Shown: positions 7,148 through 12,642, counted from the stretch's first letter. The stretch: 12,642 bases of DNA from Nitrososphaerales archaeon (GCA_029237515.1 JARBAV010000166.1:1-12642), one strand, 5' to 3'. Made by a program: numbers and translations. Notes: generated by a model from the letters alone, not told the origin.

Positions 7148-7227
7148 GTGAGTGTGTTAAATGGCTCGACTTTAAAACCTACTTAATCATAATTGGTCAG
7201 CACTGTGGTCCTAACTAAATTTAATAT

Positions 7228-7353
7228 TTATTCGTGTATATCGACGACTTCAGTAGAGTGATCTTCGTGATAATGAGAATCAGCATCCTTTTTTGTAAGG
7301 AACTCCTTTGCGCATACTGTACATCTAAATGTGCCGTCTACGTATTCGGACAT
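7228..7353 (-). CDS. 41-residue C2H2 zinc-finger protein
   Basis: ATG at 7353-7351, TAA at 7230-7228. The product is a single classical zinc finger: C11, C14, H27 and H32 in the spacing C-X2-C-X12-H-X4-H. It also has the usual aromatic before the first Cys (F9) and a hydrophobic at F18 in CAKEFLTKKDAD. The acidic tail (EDHSTEVVDIHE) follows directly. Single-finger proteins of this kind are known in archaea and are presumed to bind DNA or a protein partner; the target is unknown. A very good TATA box (CAATATATATGTG, about 7376-7388) is centred 29 bases before the ATG, which fits a leaderless mRNA and strongly supports the gene despite its size. The next gene upstream, at 7451-7693, has its own promoter. 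Confidence 0.8.
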   Translation of the reverse strand: MSEYVDGTFRCTVCAKEFLTKKDADSHYHEDHSTEVVDIHE

Positions 7354-7375
7354 GTTACTAGTAATGGATAATGCA

Positions 7376-7388
7376 CACATATATATTG
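7376..7388 (-). promoter_or_regulatory. TATA box of the C2H2 zinc-finger gene
   Basis: The minus-strand sequence CAATATATATGTG is centred about 29 bases before the ATG, at the standard spacing for a leaderless archaeal transcript. Confidence 0.65.
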
Positions 7389-7450
7389 CTACCATTCGAC
7401 TTAGATAATACTAAAGGATTTGGTTAGTGCTCTTTTCTTGCACAGAACTT

Positions 7451-7693
7451 TCAGCAAGGATGAGATGAGTCACAGATTTGTATCTGCATTTTTTCTTCCG
7501 ATGGTGTATCATTGCTAGCGACACCGGTGTCATTTTCATGACCATTTGTGCTGCTTGAATTTAGAACCACGAAACTAGGTTCATCTTGGGCTTGGATTTC
7601 AGTCTGTTGATTCTCGGCGAAAATTAGAAAAGGGGCACCAACAAGAAATAGCAGGTTTATCACAAAGAGCTTACTGCAAATTAGTTCCTTCAT
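7451..7693 (-). CDS. Small exported protein, unknown function
   Basis: An 80-residue protein from ATG 7693-7691. Residues 1-26 are a signal peptide: MKELICSK, a hydrophobic core (LFVINLLFLVGAPFLIFA) and a likely cut before ENQQ. The mature part is about 54 residues, acidic and rich in Ser, Thr, Asn and Asp. It ends in a short segment with two cysteines (QICDSSHPC) that could form a disulfide or a metal site. Asn-Ser-Ser and Asn-Asp-Thr sequons could carry N-glycans. I recognise no family. The gene has its own TATA-like box (ATAAATC, about 7727-7737), so it is probably transcribed separately from the zinc-finger gene downstream. Confidence 0.65.
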   Translation of the reverse strand: MKELICSKLFVINLLFLVGAPFLIFAENQQTEIQAQDEPSFVVLNSSSTNGHENDTGVASNDTPSEEKMQIQICDSSHPC

Positions 7694-7726
7694 TATCTCA
7701 TTATCCCTAAATTAGTTAGCAAAAAT

Positions 7727-7737
7727 GATTTATACGT
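7727..7737 (-). promoter_or_regulatory. TATA-like box of the small exported protein gene
   Basis: The minus-strand sequence ACGTATAAATC is centred about 38 bases before the ATG at 7693, giving a predicted leader of about 12 bases. Confidence 0.5.
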
Positions 7738-7793
7738 ATTATGAGGGATTATACTATATTTTTTGTGATTCGAAGACGGCTAGTGTCATGGAG

Positions 7794-7802
7794 TATAAAA
7801 GG
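7794..7802 (+). promoter_or_regulatory. Strong TATA box without a gene at the expected distance
   Basis: TATAAAAGG, preceded by GGAG, is a near-ideal TATA element pointing right, with an expected start of transcription near 7822-7826. The next supported gene begins at 8032, so it would give that gene a leader of about 200 bases, or it drives a short RNA. Confidence 0.45.
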
Positions 7803-8031
7803 ATCTAATCTAAGCCTTGTCGAACTAAAAATTGTCCCTCCGCTGACCATCACCATCATTTGACGAATAAATTCATGCCATGTATATACTACAAGATTGC
7901 AAACTCCCTATTGGCGGCGTTATTTTGTACATATCATCACAAGAATCTTCACCCTGTCTTTGAAATTAAACGATATTCCCTAATGAATCGAAAAGGCTAA
8001 TATTGGAGAAAATGGTAGAAAATATAAATCA
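7803..8031. other. Non-coding stretch or long leader before the winged-helix regulator
   Basis: No supported gene. A 41-codon frame from ATG 7875 to a stop at 8000 exists but has no promoter at proper spacing and no recognisable motif. TAATATTGG at about 7999-8007 is a weak second promoter candidate that would make the downstream GTG nearly leaderless. Confidence 0.4.
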
Positions 8032-8823
8032 GTGTCCAACGAATCAAATATTCCCACGGATAATGAAGCAGATCGTGCTAGATTACCAGATGACATTTAT
8101 TCTGAATCGCGTGGTGGTTTACCAAGTCAAGAGGCACTGTTGGTTGATGACACCGATGGCACCGAGTCCTTTGCATTAAATTCCAGAACGTTGAATGAAT
8201 TGCATGATAATGATAATAAGGTACTTTTACTCCTAAAAGGCAATGCAAATGGTGACCCTAGCTATACATTCAATGGATTAGTAAGAGAGCTCAATATGCA
8301 TCAGCAAAGTCTTAGTAGATCGATCAAGAGACTCATTGATTTGGGACTAGTTGAACACATCAAGCATTACGGATTTAGATTGACCAAATTAGGACAACGT
8401 CTAGGCATGGTCACAACTTCCGTGAATCGCAACCATCGTGAGAGAAAATACACTCAACTGGCATATTTGGATATGCATTTTACTAAATTTAATATCGATA
8501 GTATAACCTCAAAGCTATCGGGGAAATGGTTCGAAAATCTTAGATGGGTAGGAAAAATTGAAGATTCTGGGATTTCGATTCTGAAATGGAAAAGAAGTGA
8601 TAATTCTTTTGGTATCAATGTTACTATTATGCAAGGTTCATTAGCCATTGAATCTGATGCATCATCACAAAAAGAAATCGTTGAGGCTGCAGGAACTATT
8701 CCAAAGATCATTGCAATGGTAACGGATGTTATTTTGGAACAGTTCAATTCCCGATCGTCTCCAAATAATTATTTGTCTATGAGCAGGATGTACTCTAGTA
8801 TCAACGAAACTCGGTATAATTGA
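8032..8823 (+). CDS. Winged-helix transcription regulator with unknown C-terminal domain
   Basis: A 263-residue protein starting at GTG 8032; no ATG lies upstream in frame before a TGA at 7984. Residues 1-48 are acidic and polar, probably disordered. Residues 52-126 form a MarR-like winged helix: DNKVLLLLKGNA as helix 1, SYTFNGLVRELNMH as helix 2, QQSLSRSIKRLIDLGLV (91-107) as recognition helix, then the wing EHIKHYGFRLTKLGQRL. Residues 140-235 form an alpha/beta region with a conserved-looking Trp-rich core (GKWFENLRWVGKI, ILKWKR) ending in a long helix (IPKIIAMVTDVILEQF), possibly a dimer or ligand module. It is probably a DNA-binding regulator; target and signal are unknown. It is flanked by large non-coding regions and no operon partner. 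A hairpin (TTGAACA/TGTTCAA, 8820-8856) overlaps its stop codon. Confidence 0.8.
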   Translation: MSNESNIPTDNEADRARLPDDIYSESRGGLPSQEALLVDDTDGTESFALNSRTLNELHDNDNKVLLLLKGNANGDPSYTFNGLVRELNMHQQSLSRSIKRLIDLGLVEHIKHYGFRLTKLGQRLGMVTTSVNRNHRERKYTQLAYLDMHFTKFNIDSITSKLSGKWFENLRWVGKIEDSGISILKWKRSDNSFGINVTIMQGSLAIESDASSQKEIVEAAGTIPKIIAMVTDVILEQFNSRSSPNNYLSMSRMYSSINETRYN

Positions 8824-8856
8824 ACAGAAGAGTTTCAAATCTCATGACTTGTTCAA
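8820..8856 (+). terminator. Hairpin overlapping the stop codon of the winged-helix gene
   Basis: TTGAACA (8820-8826) and TGTTCAA (8850-8856) are complementary, with one more G-U pair inside and a small inner GAG/CTC stem. There is no T-run right after it, so it may be an mRNA 3'-end structure rather than a true terminator. Confidence 0.4.
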
Positions 8857-9460
8857 AAGTGTATGATTTGTCAACCTTCCGGCGTGCACATGGCAGGTAT
8901 TGGTTTTAAGGTTTCATATCCCTAAGGAGGTAAGAGCGACTAATTTGATATCACTAGAATCTACTTGATTTAACAAGAACAAGCTACAGATGCAGATGCA
9001 GTGTATTATGACTTCATTTAAACCACATAAAGTGAGTCTTATGGGATCCGGTATACTAGTGGATGATTAACAGGCTAACAAAACGCTACAATTGTAAGAG
9101 ACAGAAACTACCTTTATGTAGGCGTATCCCAAATGAACAATGGATCAATGCTCAGAGATGAAACCACCAGCCTTGTTCCCATATCCATTCAAATTCCGTA
9201 CTGAAATCGTTGATGCTTCTGCGGCAATGCGACCATGAGATACCAGTGAAGACAGCAGCGAAACAGATAGGAAGAAGCATTTTCCTTTTGTAGAATCTTT
9301 TCAATGGGCCTCTACTTCTTTGCTTCTTGTTAAACACTGGTTCAATTAATGTTCTTCAAGTAAATGCTAAGCTGCAATGATTCATTCTATTTATCGATGC
9401 CAAATAAACAGTTACTGTATTGAGAAAATATTATGAAGTATGGAGTATTTAGTATAAGTG

Positions 9461-9477
9461 GAAATCCCAGCGATTTC
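9461..9477 (+). repeat. Small inverted repeat GAAATC/GATTTC
   Basis: GAAATC (9461-9466) and GATTTC (9472-9477) form a 6-bp stem with a 5-base loop, 10 bases before the larger GTAGG hairpin. The pair may belong to one structured RNA. Confidence 0.45.
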
Positions 9478-9487
9478 TTATTGACAT

Positions 9488-9527
9488 TGTAGGGCGATCC
9501 AAGTGGGTATTGGTTGGGTCGCTCTAT
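9488..9527 (+). repeat. GTAGG-family hairpin A
   Basis: AGGGCGATCCAA (9491-9502) pairs with TTGGGTCGCTCT (9514-9525) over 12 positions, two of them G-U, around an 11-base loop; T9490-A9526 extends the stem. The two G-U pairs would be A-C mismatches on the other strand, which favours a plus-strand RNA. The 5' arm matches the GTAGGRCGRYC pattern of the hairpins at 11267, 12162, 12302 and 12438. Confidence 0.6.
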
Positions 9528-9624
9528 CCTTTAATATCACAGTATTATTATGGCATTTCAAAAAGAAGTTAAGTGATAGCCCTCATCTATCCTGCTCTCT
9601 TGTGTGGTAGTTGTGCTGGTGGGC

Positions 9625-9641
9625 GGATCTTTTTATATATT
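9625..9641 (+). promoter_or_regulatory. Orphan strong TATA box, near-copy of the Dps promoter core
   Basis: GGATCTTTTTATATATT equals the Dps promoter core at 2375-2392 apart from one T. Transcription should start near 9660-9665, but no supported gene follows. An ATG at 9646 is too close to the box and opens only 36 codons. A short RNA ending near the T-run at 9762-9766 is plausible. Confidence 0.5.
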
Positions 9642-9680
9642 TCATATGTCGCTGATATTTCGTTTTCAAATCTGTCTTGT

Positions 9681-9694
9681 GCAAAACGTTTTGC
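9681..9694. repeat. Perfect 14-bp palindrome
   Basis: GCAAAACGTTTTGC, about 20 bases after the predicted start of transcription from the orphan promoter. It could be an operator or a small RNA stem. Confidence 0.45.
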
Positions 9695-9875
9695 CTTGCG
9701 AATTTAAACATCGGTTAGACAATAATTTAGATCTAGATTCAATCCTAATTACGTAGCCTGATTTTTACAATAATATTGTACCTAATTGCTATAGACGAAT
9801 CAGCAACAAGTATAGTAAAACCTTGTCTGGTTTTGTTCTATGATATAAACAGGCGGGTCACACGTTAGGTCCGAA

Positions 9876-9899
9876 AACTGTACATTGTTCAATACAGTT
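9876..9899. repeat. 7-bp inverted repeat hairpin
   Basis: AACTGTA (9876-9882) and TACAGTT (9893-9899) form a perfect stem with a 10-base loop. Confidence 0.4.
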
Positions 9900-10028
9900 C
9901 TAGGCAGTCTGCTCCCTTTCTCATTATAATAAAATTATGATCAAGTTTCAGAGGGATGAGAATATGGTTGATAAAAATAGCCTTACGATTGTTAGTTATA
10001 GGTTTCGTCTAAATTGACAAACAATCTT

Positions 10029-10097
10029 GGCCTCAAATAATAGAAATTGCAAGATAGCTTAGTGACTTAAATAGGATCAAATTAATATTGTGAGGCC
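10029..10097. repeat. 7-bp inverted repeat 55 bases apart
   Basis: GGCCTCA (10029-10035) and TGAGGCC (10091-10097) are perfectly complementary around an AT-rich interior. GC-rich arms stand out in this AT-rich stretch, but the length alone does not prove a structure. Confidence 0.3.
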
Positions 10098-10157
10098 GTG
10101 GTAACCCTAAAAAAGACTCATTTCATATGAACCTAGTAGACTGCAGTTATCTTTCAA

Positions 10158-10436
10158 TTATCCGCTTGCCGTAACATTGCCCAGAAATGATTCTACTCTT
10201 GGATGAACCTCTTTAAATTCCCAATCTAATATAGCAAGAATATCTCGTATTGCACCGGTAGTATTCCCACTTTGCAATGCATTGTGCGCGTCTGTGAGAT
10301 ACTTTTCTTGTATATCTGCAGCAGCTACTGCATAAGCCTGTTGTTGAATGGTACAATAGAGGCTTAGGACCATACTACCAAATACACCAATAATGATTGA
10401 CGTTCCTACTGTTTTCTTAATTTTAGAGCCATTCAT
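10158..10436 (-). CDS. Small exported helical protein, unknown function
   Basis: A 92-residue protein from ATG 10436-10434. Residues 1-35 act as a signal peptide or membrane anchor: a basic start (NGSKIKKTV), a core (SIIIGVFGSMVLSLY) and a likely cut after QQAYA. The mature part, about 55 residues, is helical, with a TPR-like rhythm (EKYLTDAHNALQSGNTTGAIRDILAIL). Small exported proteins with this 'AL..GN..GAI..' pattern are frequent in soil Thaumarchaeota; their role is not known. It ends with possible N-glycosylation sites (GNVTAS). A TATA-like ATTTATC at about 10463-10473 is centred 32 bases before the start. Long gene-free DNA flanks it on both sides. Confidence 0.65.
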   Translation of the reverse strand: MNGSKIKKTVGTSIIIGVFGSMVLSLYCTIQQQAYAVAAADIQEKYLTDAHNALQSGNTTGAIRDILAILDWEFKEVHPRVESFLGNVTASG

Positions 10437-10649
10437 GTTTTAATGTTATTGAAGATGGTTACAGATAAATCTTTCTATGTACCTTCTGAATAAAGATCTG
10501 CAATAACAATACTTACTTTGCGATTCATTTGTGATTTTGCATCCTAGCGCACTTCTTTTAAGTTAGGTCTGCATATGACACTGTTCTAAGTTCCTTTTTT
10601 ATAGTTCACATTACTGCTTTACAACAAGTAGAGAAGAGGATCGGGAAAC

Positions 10650-10683
10650 AAAACAATAGAGCCACGTGGCTCTACAGTTTTTT
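10650..10683 (+). terminator. Palindromic stem followed by a T6 run
   Basis: TAGAGCCACGTGGCTCTA (10657-10674) is a perfect 18-bp palindrome. AAAAC (10650-10654) also pairs with GTTTT (10677-10681) across a two-base internal loop, and T6 runs from 10678 to 10683. It resembles an intrinsic terminator on the plus strand, and its A-rich left side makes it nearly symmetric. No gene ends nearby. Confidence 0.5.
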
Positions 10684-11266
10684 GTGAAATCTTCATGTTT
10701 GCAGACAGATTTGAATGAAGTGGTACTATGGTAGCTCTAGGTATTCTTAACTTTTATGCAACGATTTTACATTACTTCCTCCCCTAGTCATCTTCCTCTC
10801 ATTCTTATGCCATATCATTATCTTCAATTGTAACCATCCTCAGATTTGGTAACTCTACCACAATGTAACCTTACATGCTCAATGTACATACCTTAAGTAA
10901 TTCAACATCCGGATAGTTTCAAAACTTATCCAAAGGTTTGTCAGCGAGTATAACGATTTAGACCTTCGTTGACACTCCTTGAGTACTCAAAATGTGCTGT
11001 CGGATAATACATCAATATGCACTTCAAAGCGTTCATAGGAATAATAATTTTTACATTTTGAACACTGAATCGTTGGTTTCATTAAACAGTTGATAATACA
11101 CAAATCCCCTCTTTTTGAGACCTCTGAGACCACTCACTTATCTCTTTGAGTTGGTTCGTCATTGAGGCGAGTGAATAATTCTACCTCTACCTCAGGTGGT
11201 TCAGACATCTCTCATCAGCATTCGACTTGTGTGCGATAATAGTATTTTAATTTACATTCAAACAAA

Positions 11267-11312
11267 GGCAGACGACCAATAAGCAACGGATCATGCGCAT
11301 TGGCCGCCTACC
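11267..11312 (-). repeat. GTAGG-family hairpin B
   Basis: On the minus strand GGTAGGCGGCCAAT (11312-11299) pairs with ATTGGTCGTCTGCC (11280-11267) over 14 positions, three of them G-U, with an 18-base loop. On the plus strand these three would be A-C mismatches, so a minus-strand RNA is favoured. Confidence 0.6.
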
Positions 11313-11326
11313 CCGTAACCCTTGAT

Positions 11327-11370
11327 TGACAGTAGGACTTTTATGAGTGATTTAAAGGTCCAAACTGTCA
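11327..11370 (+). repeat. 16-bp hairpin with a small internal loop
   Basis: TGACAGT (11327-11333) pairs with ACTGTCA (11364-11370), and GGACTTTTA (11335-11343) pairs with TAAAGGTCC (11353-11361) with one U-G wobble. The internal loop is one base against two, and the end loop has 9 bases. The wobble favours a plus-strand RNA. It lies 14 bases after hairpin B. Confidence 0.6.
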
Positions 11371-11731
11371 GCACCGTATTGTACTACATGTTATAAAACG
11401 GTTTTAGTACAGGGCAGCTGAATATCCGCATCTTGATGAGTATGGCGGTCAATCCTAACATTTTGTCTGCTTCTTCTCTTTCTGTCGCCAGGCTCACACA
11501 TGGATTTTGCTTACAGTAATAAAGCAATGGCGATCCATAAATATTGGTAAAGGGTGATCTTCTAGCGTTATTACTAGTATTATGCGTTAACACAATTAGT
11601 TTTAAAACTCCAATTTCTGATAATATCAAAGTATTATCTCTAAAGTATTGATAGATGCTGATGGCATCACTATACCGTGTCTGAAAAAATGGATGAATAG
11701 AAATATTTAGAATATTCTATAGACTTTATCA

Positions 11732-11749
11732 ATGCTTTACGTAAAGCAT
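11732..11749. repeat. Perfect 18-bp palindrome
   Basis: ATGCTTTACGTAAAGCAT is self-complementary over its whole length. With no spacer it suits a dimeric DNA-binding protein better than an RNA hairpin. No gene start lies close by. Confidence 0.5.
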
Positions 11750-12076
11750 CGTTTCCTATTTCTTGACTTCGATGATCCTATTTTGACAAATAAAACTAGT
11801 CATCTAAGTCCCACCCAATTAGTCTTCCTCTTAGGATAAAACTATCGTGGTGTCCACATCTAATAGAGCCCTATTTGAGCAAGACAAATCTATAGATAGT
11901 AACTTACTTTCATGCTTTCGATTCCGTTTCATAATCCCTAAGCTACTTTCATTTTGTTTAAGTGAATCGTTCTTCATAGTAGTAGTGTAGCTTTCTTGTG
12001 TCTGCCCTTCGCACAAGAAAGCAATAAGCAATTGGCAAAATGAAACACAACTAGCAGAACCCACAGCATTGGCATC

Positions 12077-12118
12077 TGGGGTCACCTGGTCTTACAGAAT
12101 TTCTTCCAGGTGGCCCCA
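12077..12118 (+). repeat. 13-bp hairpin, first of the 12-kb stem-loop array
   Basis: TGGGGTCACCTGG (12077-12089) pairs with CCAGGTGGCCCCA (12106-12118), one pair being U-G, around a 16-base loop. It is one of the strongest stems in the window. Its 3' arm overlaps an alternative stem (12116-12123 with 12141-12149), so the two folds compete. Confidence 0.6.
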
Positions 12119-12161
12119 TCACGATCGAACTTCCTGACAACGTGATTGGTTATTTATAGGA

Positions 12162-12210
12162 GGTAGAACGGCTATGAAGTTATTAGGGTATTAACGTTTA
12201 GCCGTCTACC
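12162..12210 (+). repeat. GTAGG-family hairpin C
   Basis: GGTAGAACGGCTA (12162-12174) pairs with TAGCCGTCTACC (12199-12210) with one A bulged. The stem continues inside through AAGTTA and TAACGTT, with one bulged G, around a short loop. Confidence 0.6.
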
Positions 12211-12282
12211 ATGGCTTTCGCCGTGCCCTGGTTGGACCAACCAAGACATAAGTTATGGCTACCCCGATTCACAGAAAGGGTA
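12210..12282 (+). repeat. Cluster of three short inverted repeats
   Basis: CATGGC/GCCGTG (12210-12215 and 12220-12225) forms a stem with loop TTTC and one U-G pair. TGGTTGG-A-CCAACCA (12229-12243) is an odd palindrome. TACCC/GGGTA (12260-12264 and 12278-12282) closes a 13-base loop. Confidence 0.5.
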
Positions 12283-12300
12283 CTTAAAAATTTGCAAAAT

Positions 12301-12352
12301 GGGTAGGACGACCCAGGGATAGAATATGAATAGATAGTTGGTCGTCCTACCT
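12301..12352 (+). repeat. GTAGG-family hairpin D
   Basis: GGTAGGACGACC (12302-12313) pairs perfectly with GGTCGTCCTACC (12340-12351), plus an outer G-U pair (12301 with 12352). The loop has 26 bases. It is the cleanest member of the family. Confidence 0.65.
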
Positions 12353-12437
12353 AACCCTGTCTATTTAGGAGCCTTACAAGAGAGTTTACATTTGACATTA
12401 AAGACATTCCGGAACTAGGTTAATCTGCAGGATCAAA

Positions 12438-12495
12438 GGTAGGACGATCGTTGGAGTGATATGCCCAAATTGCACGGTGTAGATCGATCGCCTAC
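12438..12495 (+). repeat. GTAGG-family hairpin E
   Basis: GTAGG-A-CGATCG (12439-12450) pairs with CGATCGCCTAC (12485-12495) with the A after GTAGG bulged, much as in hairpin C. The loop has 34 bases. Confidence 0.6.
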
Positions 12496-12508
12496 ATTAC
12501 TGAAGAAT

Positions 12509-12560
12509 ATGCAATCTGTTGCCAATTGCCCGAATTGGGCTGTACTATCACATATTGCAT
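12509..12560. repeat. Nested inverted repeats at the end of the array
   Basis: An outer stem ATGCAAT/ATTGCAT (12509-12515 and 12554-12560) encloses CCAATT/AATTGG (12522-12527 and 12533-12538). GCCC/GGGC (12528-12531 and 12537-12540) is an alternative inner stem. Confidence 0.45.
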
Positions 12561-12642
12561 TGGCTGCACGTGCACCAAATTATAAATAAGATCATGAAAG
12601 ATAGGAGAGGCACTTGTGGGACACCCCAACAAACTTATCCTA

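Larger units (their letters stand above)
6742..7227. other. Gene-free stretch with inverted-repeat structures
   Basis: No coding frame is supported. It holds the promoter of the roadblock-like gene, a 151-base nested inverted-repeat element (6889-7039) and an 8-bp hairpin (7108-7147). Confidence 0.6.
8857..10157. other. 1.3-kb gene-free stretch with hairpins and an orphan promoter
   Basis: No convincing gene in either direction. The only frame of about 60 codons (9152-9337, minus) starts with GTG, lacks a promoter and has no recognisable domain. The stretch holds a double hairpin (9461-9526), a strong TATA box (9625-9641), a 14-bp palindrome (9681-9694), and inverted repeats at 9766-9780, 9876-9899 and 10029-10097. 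Confidence 0.55.
10437..12642. other. 2.2-kb gene-free stretch rich in stem-loops
   Basis: I find no convincing gene here. Minus-strand frames at 11384-11629 and 11831-12085 start with TTG and GTG, lack promoters at proper spacing and show no domain. The stretch holds a palindromic terminator-like site (10650-10683), possible gene remnants (10987-11208), two hairpins at 11267-11370, an 18-bp palindrome (11732-11749) and a dense stem-loop array (12077-12560). It is the least gene-like and most structured part of the window. Confidence 0.55.

Noticed and set aside
7875..8000. 41-codon plus frame downstream of the orphan TATA box
   Set aside because: The ATG is about 50 bases after the predicted transcription start, the peptide shows no motif, and the upstream DNA reads as leader just as well.
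9152..9337. 61-codon minus frame
   Set aside because: It starts with GTG, has no TATA box at suitable spacing and shows no domain; the composition (many Arg, Trp, Phe) looks like chance.
11384..11629. 81-codon minus frame
   Set aside because: It begins with TTG, has no ATG near the start and no recognisable motif. It could be a remnant, but nothing in the sequence supports that firmly.
11831..12085. 84-codon minus frame
   Set aside because: Its GTG start lies inside the arm of a strong hairpin, no promoter is evident and the translation shows no known domain.
12077..12560. Known structured RNAs: tRNA, RNase P RNA, SRP RNA, or integron attC sites
   Set aside because: No T-loop or anticodon arm, none of the conserved RNase P or SRP blocks that I could recognise, and the hairpin feet do not match attC core sites.
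12492..12641. 49-codon minus frame open to the right edge
   Set aside because: An open run of this length is expected by chance in one of six frames; it overlaps hairpin E and the nested repeats, and has no motif.
12504..12642. Plus frame open to the right edge with an ATG at 12594
   Set aside because: The TATA-like sequence before the ATG is only about 10 bases away, too close for a promoter, and the visible peptide has no recognisable features.

Overview
The window looks like a piece of a Thaumarchaeota (Nitrososphaeria) chromosome, most like the Nitrosocosmicus/Nitrososphaera type. This is inferred from gene families and promoter style; no rRNA or marker gene is present. The DNA is AT-rich. 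Most genes have an archaeal TATA box 25-40 bases before the start codon and no clear Shine-Dalgarno, so transcripts should have little or no leader. The gene set also fits: a lone winged helix of the HTH_45 type, a lone receiver domain, a roadblock-like protein, small zinc-finger proteins and small secreted proteins. Coding density is low.

Layout. 1-404 (-) is a secreted low-complexity protein that runs off the left edge through a 7-residue repeat. 720-950 (-) is a zinc ribbon followed by a terminator-like hairpin. 1213-1665 (-) is a single-domain response regulator and 1866-2159 (-) a winged-helix regulator. 2418-2918 (+) is a Dps ferritin. 3099-3479 and 3731-4090 (both -) are unknown; the second seems to have lost its 5' end. 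4567-5835 (-) is an MFS transporter and 6304-6741 (-) a roadblock/LC7-like protein. 7228-7353 (-) is a 41-residue C2H2 zinc finger and 7451-7693 (-) a small exported protein. 8032-8823 (+) is a larger winged-helix regulator. 10158-10436 (-) is a small exported helical protein. Nearly every gene seems to be its own transcription unit; no operon or shared pathway is evident. Stress response (Dps), regulation (receiver, winged helices, zinc fingers) and surface or export functions dominate.

The non-coding part is the most unusual. Positions 8824-10157 and 10437-12642 hold no convincing gene but many inverted repeats. At least five hairpins (about 9488, 11267, 12162, 12302 and 12438) share a 5' arm close to GTAGGRCGRYC. 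Their stems differ by paired substitutions or G-U wobbles while their loops vary from 11 to 34 bases. Three of them lie in a dense run of stem-loops at 12077-12560. A separate 151-base nested inverted-repeat element lies at 6889-7039, and two strong TATA boxes (7794, 9625) have no gene at the expected distance. These are the best candidates for undescribed structured RNA or mobile hairpin elements.
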